Assembly: GCA_902776305.1 (NCBI GenBank)
Contig: CACYPS010000001.1
Location: 1 to 64,000, forward strand
Direction of reading: 5' to 3'
DNA from: an uncultured Lachnospiraceae bacterium
GTDB lineage: Bacteria; Bacillota; Clostridia; Lachnospirales; Lachnospiraceae
Length of the DNA: 64,000 nucleotides
Each line of letters opens with the position of its first letter. The stretch's first letter is position 1. The translations under genes and the position numbers were made by a program. The notes under the pieces are model-generated. The model was not told the origin of the DNA, made no database searches, and was given only the letters and a program-made list of their open reading frames with translations. This document shows positions 60,664-64,000 of the stretch, in pieces.

Positions 60664-62757
60664 ATGAACGTATATACTAGTGACAGAATCCGTAACGTCG
60701 TCTTACTTGGTCACGGCGGTTCGGGCAAAACAACCCTTACAGAAGCTATGGCATACCTCGGTGGCATTACGAACCGCATGGGTAATGTAACTGACGGAAA
60801 CACCATCAGTGACTATGATAAGGAAGAAATCAAAAGAAAGTTCTCGATCGGCGGCTCTGTCGTTCCGGTTGAATGGAATAAAGTAAAAGTAAATATTCTC
60901 GATACACCCGGTTACTTCGATTTTGTCGGTGAAGTAGAGCAGGCAATCAGCGTTGCAGATGCAGCAGTCATCCTCGTTTCCGGTAAGGACGGCATCCAGG
61001 TCGGAACAGAGAAGGCATGGGAACTCTGCGAAGAGAGAAATCTGCCGCGTATGTTCTTCGTAACAGAGATGGACAACGATGATGTTTCTTTCCGTACAAT
61101 CGTTGAGCAGCTTCAGGAGCTCTACGGCAAGAAGGTCGCTCCGATCCATATGCCGATCCGTGAGAACGGAAAGTTCGTCGGCTATGTAAGCATCGTAAAG
61201 CAGAGCGGAAGAAAGTTCGTCAACAAAGACGATAAGGTAGAGTGCCCGGTTCCGGATTATCTGGAAGAGTATCTTGAGACATATCATGAATCCCTTATGG
61301 AATCTGTAGCTGAGACTTCAGAAGAATTCATGGATCGTTATTTCAGCGGCGAAGAGTTCTCTGAGAAGGAAGTAGCTGCGGCTCTTGCAACCAACATCCG
61401 TGACTGCTCCATCATCCCGGTCAGCATGGGCGCTGCTATCAATCTGCACGGCGTTTCCAATCTTCTGGACGACATCGTTGAGATGTTCCCGAACCCGACA
61501 CAGAGAAGCGTGAACGGCATCAACCAGAAGAACAATGAGATCTTTGAAGCTAACTATGATTTCCAGAAGATCAAGACAGCTTATGTCTGGAAGACGATCG
61601 CTGACCCGTTCATCGGTAAGTACAGCTTTATCAAGGTCAATTCCGGCGTTCTGAAATCAGACGATACTCTCTACGATGTTCAGAGAGAGAGCGAAGTACG
61701 TCTCGGCAAGCTCTACATCATGACAGGTAATAAGTCACAGGAAGTTCCGGAGCTCTTCGCAGGCGACATCGGAGCTCTTGCAAAGCTCGGTGATGTATAT
61801 ACAGGTGATTCCCTCTCCCCGAAGGCTACACCGATCGCATTCCCGAAGGCTGCCATCTCCACACCGTACACTGTTAAGCGTTACAGAGCAGTCAAGAAAG
61901 GTGATGAAGACAAGGTTGCTTCCTCACTCAGCAAGCTCGCTGCGGAAGATACAACATTCAAGTCTGTTCTTGACGCCGCTAACCATCAGTCACTTATTTA
62001 CGGTATCGGCGAGCAGCAGCTCGAGGTTATCAAGAGCAAGCTGAAAGAGCGCTATAAAGTTGATATCGAGCTCCTTGAGCCGAAGGTCGCTTTCCGTGAG
62101 ACGATCCGCAAGAAATCTGATGTTGAAGGTAAGTATAAGAAACAGACCGGTGGACATGGCCAGTATGGTCACGTAAAGATGCGCTTCGAGCCGAGCGAAG
62201 ATCAGACAAAGCCGTATGAGTTCGCTATTGAAGTTGTCGGCGGTGCTGTACCGAAGAACTATTATCCGGCAGTTGAGAAGGGACTTACAGAGTCCGTTGC
62301 CAAGGGCCCGCTTGCCGCTTATCCGGTTGTCGGCGTAAAGGCTACTCTTTATGACGGATCTTATCATCCGGTCGATTCTTCCGAGCAGGCTTTCAAGACC
62401 GCTACGCATATGGCGTTCAAGGATGGCTTCCTCAAGGCAGGTCCGGTTCTTCTTGAGCCGATCATCAGCCTTAAGGTCAAGGTAAGAGATAAGTTCACCG
62501 GCGATGTTATGGGCGATCTGAACAAGCGCCGCGGTCGTGTTCTCGGAATGAATCCGGATCACAAGGGTAACACCATCATCGAAGCTGATGTTCCGCAGAA
62601 AGAAATGGACGGATACGGCACAGTTCTTCGTTCCATGACAGGCGGACAGGGCGAATTCTCTTATGAGTTCGCAAGATATGAGCAGGCTCCGGCAGATGTT
62701 CAGGAGAAGGAGATCAAGGCACGTGCTGATCAGCTCGCTGAGGGTGCTGAGGACTAA
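60664..62757 (+). CDS. EF-G-like translation GTPase (paralogue) with altered catalytic motifs
   Basis: A 697-residue five-domain translation factor of the EF-G family. G1 is GHGGSGKT (16-23) in place of AHIDAGKTT; G3 is DTPGYFDF (80-87), with Tyr where EF-G has the catalytic His; G4 is TEMD (134-137) where NKMD is normal. Domain IV has KYKKQTGGHGQYGHVKMRFE near 489, and the domain V end is regular. The group is a known EF-G paralogue of Clostridia and other bacteria whose role (recycling, GTPase-slow translocation or another ribosome task) is unsettled. AGGAGG site and a terminator follow; codon choice looks strongly selected, as in highly expressed genes. Confidence 0.9.
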   Translation: MNVYTSDRIRNVVLLGHGGSGKTTLTEAMAYLGGITNRMGNVTDGNTISDYDKEEIKRKFSIGGSVVPVEWNKVKVNILDTPGYFDFVGEVEQAISVADAAVILVSGKDGIQVGTEKAWELCEERNLPRMFFVTEMDNDDVSFRTIVEQLQELYGKKVAPIHMPIRENGKFVGYVSIVKQSGRKFVNKDDKVECPVPDYLEEYLETYHESLMESVAETSEEFMDRYFSGEEFSEKEVAAALATNIRDCSIIPVSMGAAINLHGVSNLLDDIVEMFPNPTQRSVNGINQKNNEIFEANYDFQKIKTAYVWKTIADPFIGKYSFIKVNSGVLKSDDTLYDVQRESEVRLGKLYIMTGNKSQEVPELFAGDIGALAKLGDVYTGDSLSPKATPIAFPKAAISTPYTVKRYRAVKKGDEDKVASSLSKLAAEDTTFKSVLDAANHQSLIYGIGEQQLEVIKSKLKERYKVDIELLEPKVAFRETIRKKSDVEGKYKKQTGGHGQYGHVKMRFEPSEDQTKPYEFAIEVVGGAVPKNYYPAVEKGLTESVAKGPLAAYPVVGVKATLYDGSYHPVDSSEQAFKTATHMAFKDGFLKAGPVLLEPIISLKVKVRDKFTGDVMGDLNKRRGRVLGMNPDHKGNTIIEADVPQKEMDGYGTVLRSMTGGQGEFSYEFARYEQAPADVQEKEIKARADQLAEGAED

Positions 62758-62795
62758 TCAGTTTCATCAGAAACAAATCTTAAAGTAAAATAACG

Positions 62796-62829
62796 AACCC
62801 CCCGCCAAGTGTAGGCGGGGGGTTTGATT
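62796..62829 (+). terminator. GC-rich terminator between convergent genes
   Basis: A perfect 11-bp stem AACCCCCCGCC/GGCGGGGGGTT with a 7-base loop and a T-rich tail. It can serve the EF-G-like gene and, less well, the PRPP synthetase gene. Confidence 0.93.
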
Positions 62830-62863
62830 TTCTAAAAATATTCTATTAAAAGGCGGGACGCTC

Positions 62864-64000
62864 TCAGGCGTTCGGAATCTCGGTTTCCTCTGACGGCTCG
62901 GTAAGGTCTTTCATGATCTCGGAGAGCTTATTCGTTATCTTGGAAGTCGTATTCTTGACCGCGACCATCGACTGGTCGTGGTTCAGGGTATCGATGATCC
63001 TTGCCATGTAATCGAACATATCAGCCTGAATATAGTATTCACGGCGGAGCAGTTCCGGCGGGCGGTATGTAAGGTTCGTGGTTATGAGCTTAGTGAACAT
63101 TCCCTGCTCATAGTACTCATCGAACTTCTTGATGCCTTCGGTGAAGAGACCGAATGTTGTGCATATAAACACGCGTCTCGCACCGCGGGCTTTGATCTGC
63201 TTGCATACATCAAGCATGGAACCGCCGGATGCGATCATATCGTCGATGATGACGCAATCCTTGCCCTCGACCGTATCACCGAGGAACTCATGCGCTACGA
63301 TCGGGTTTTTCCCGTTCACGATCCTGGAATAATCGCGGCGCTTGTAGAACATACCCATGTCGGCACCGAGAATATTGGAGAAATATACCGCACGGTCTGT
63401 TGCACCTTCGTCAGGGCTGATGACCATGAAGTGATTCTTATCAAATTCCAGATCCGGAACCGCTTTGAGCAGAGCTTTCAGGAACTGATATGTCGGCATG
63501 AAATTATCAAAGCTCACCAACGGAATTGCATCGCTGACACGGGGATCATGTGCGTCAAATGTGATAATATTCGATACGCCGTAATCCGCCAGTTCCTTTA
63601 GTGCCAGTGCGCAGTCGAGAGACTCACGGCCCGAACGACGATGCTGACGGCTTTCATATAAGAATGGAAGAATAACAGTGATGCGATGAGCCTGACCGCT
63701 TGCTGCCGAGATAGCACGTTTCAGATCCTGAAAATAGTTGTCCGGCGACATATGGTTAATTCTGCCGCAGACTTTGTATGTCACGGAATAATTGGTGACA
63801 TCGCCGATAATAAAGAGATCGGAACCACGCACGGAATCTTCAAGCACCACTTTTCCTTCGCCTGTACCATAACGATAGTAATGGGCGTTCGCGATGTAAC
63901 TCGGCTCGACATAGCCCGGAATAACGTTTGCAAATGATGACATTAAAGATTTTCTCGACTTGACAAGGCTGTTGTCCACAGCTTTGGCCATTTCCTGGCT
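62864..64000 (-). CDS. prs: ribose-phosphate pyrophosphokinase, 5' end beyond the window
   Basis: A PRPP synthetase with at least 375 residues visible. FLYESRQHRRSGRESLDCAL near 108, the PRPP-loop VIIDDMIASGGSMLD near 245 and MVISPDEGATDRA near 188 are present. The frame stays open to the edge; the ATG at 63991 has AGGAA directly against it, too close to serve as its ribosome binding site, and homologues have about 20 more N-terminal residues, so the true start is probably outside. It transfers pyrophosphate from ATP to ribose-5-phosphate for nucleotide, His and Trp synthesis. The C-terminal 40 residues are an acidic extension. Confidence 0.92.
   Translation of the reverse strand, partial: SQEMAKAVDNSLVKSRKSLMSSFANVIPGYVEPSYIANAHYYRYGTGEGKVVLEDSVRGSDLFIIGDVTNYSVTYKVCGRINHMSPDNYFQDLKRAISAASGQAHRITVILPFLYESRQHRRSGRESLDCALALKELADYGVSNIITFDAHDPRVSDAIPLVSFDNFMPTYQFLKALLKAVPDLEFDKNHFMVISPDEGATDRAVYFSNILGADMGMFYKRRDYSRIVNGKNPIVAHEFLGDTVEGKDCVIIDDMIASGGSMLDVCKQIKARGARRVFICTTFGLFTEGIKKFDEYYEQGMFTKLITTNLTYRPPELLRREYYIQADMFDYMARIIDTLNHDQSMVAVKNTTSKITNKLSEIMKDLTEPSEETEIPNA

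Overview
The window looks like a chromosomal segment of a low-to-moderate GC Firmicute of the class Clostridia, most likely a Lachnospiraceae-type gut or rumen anaerobe. The reasons are strong AGGAGG ribosome binding sites, sigma-A type promoters, QueH instead of QueG, an AGCS symporter, DUF4317 and TraX proteins, an EF-G paralogue of clostridial type, many intrinsic terminators and a Pro tRNA without an encoded CCA. This is inferred from gene content, not from a database search.

Layout. 1-6.8 kb: a three-gene module ending in a 1767-residue DUF4132 protein. 6.9-11.7 kb: a ketopantoate reductase, a composite repeat region with a MITE-like element (8217-8548), and a large secreted SGNH esterase with lectin-like repeats. 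12.0-14.7 kb: a two-gene ABC exporter with two odd features, a membrane domain fused to the ATPase and five tandem repeats in the permease. 15.0-25.8 kb: a molybdenum reductase island, comprising a cytoplasmic nitrate-reductase-like Mo enzyme, a four-cluster ferredoxin, a flavoprotein NAD(P)H reductase, a TehA/SLAC1-type channel, MoeA, a MobB-MobA fusion, a Crp/Fnr regulator, a cysteine-desulfidase-family enzyme and an amino-acid/dicarboxylate symporter. 25.9-31.8 kb: a Nudix enzyme, a HAD lipoprotein, type I IPP isomerase and a four-gene surface-polymer decoration set (LicD, fucosyltransferase-like, cytidylyltransferase, acetyltransferase). 31.9-45.2 kb: housekeeping genes (exonuclease III, AGCS symporter, thioesterase, 2-hydroxyacid dehydrogenase, queH, argH, asd, topB, a left-handed-helix protein, TraX, ilvN). 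45.4-64 kb: DUF4317, tRNA-Pro, thrC, an ATP-grasp enzyme, dGTPase, a probable 6S RNA, galM, pheS-pheT-queA, tyrA-aroA, an EF-G-like GTPase and a PRPP synthetase running off the right edge.

How the genes work together. In the Mo island, the flavoprotein and ferredoxin probably pass NAD(P)H electrons to the Mo enzyme, MoeA/MobAB finish its cofactor, and the Crp/Fnr protein may control it: a palindrome TGTTGC-N4-GCAACA sits about 41 bases upstream of the start point predicted from an extended -10 box before the first gene. Amino-acid genes (argH, asd, thrC, ilvN, aroA, tyrA) are scattered among unrelated neighbours and not gathered in pathway operons.

The least ordinary signals are the ABC permease repeats, the Mo island with its linked operator and cysteine-desulfidase end, the MITE between promoter and gene of the secreted esterase, the apparent ATC start of topB, a recurring pattern of tandemly duplicated gene 3' ends, families of dispersed hairpins, and the probable 6S RNA. 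No CRISPR array, prophage, intact transposase gene or rRNA was seen.
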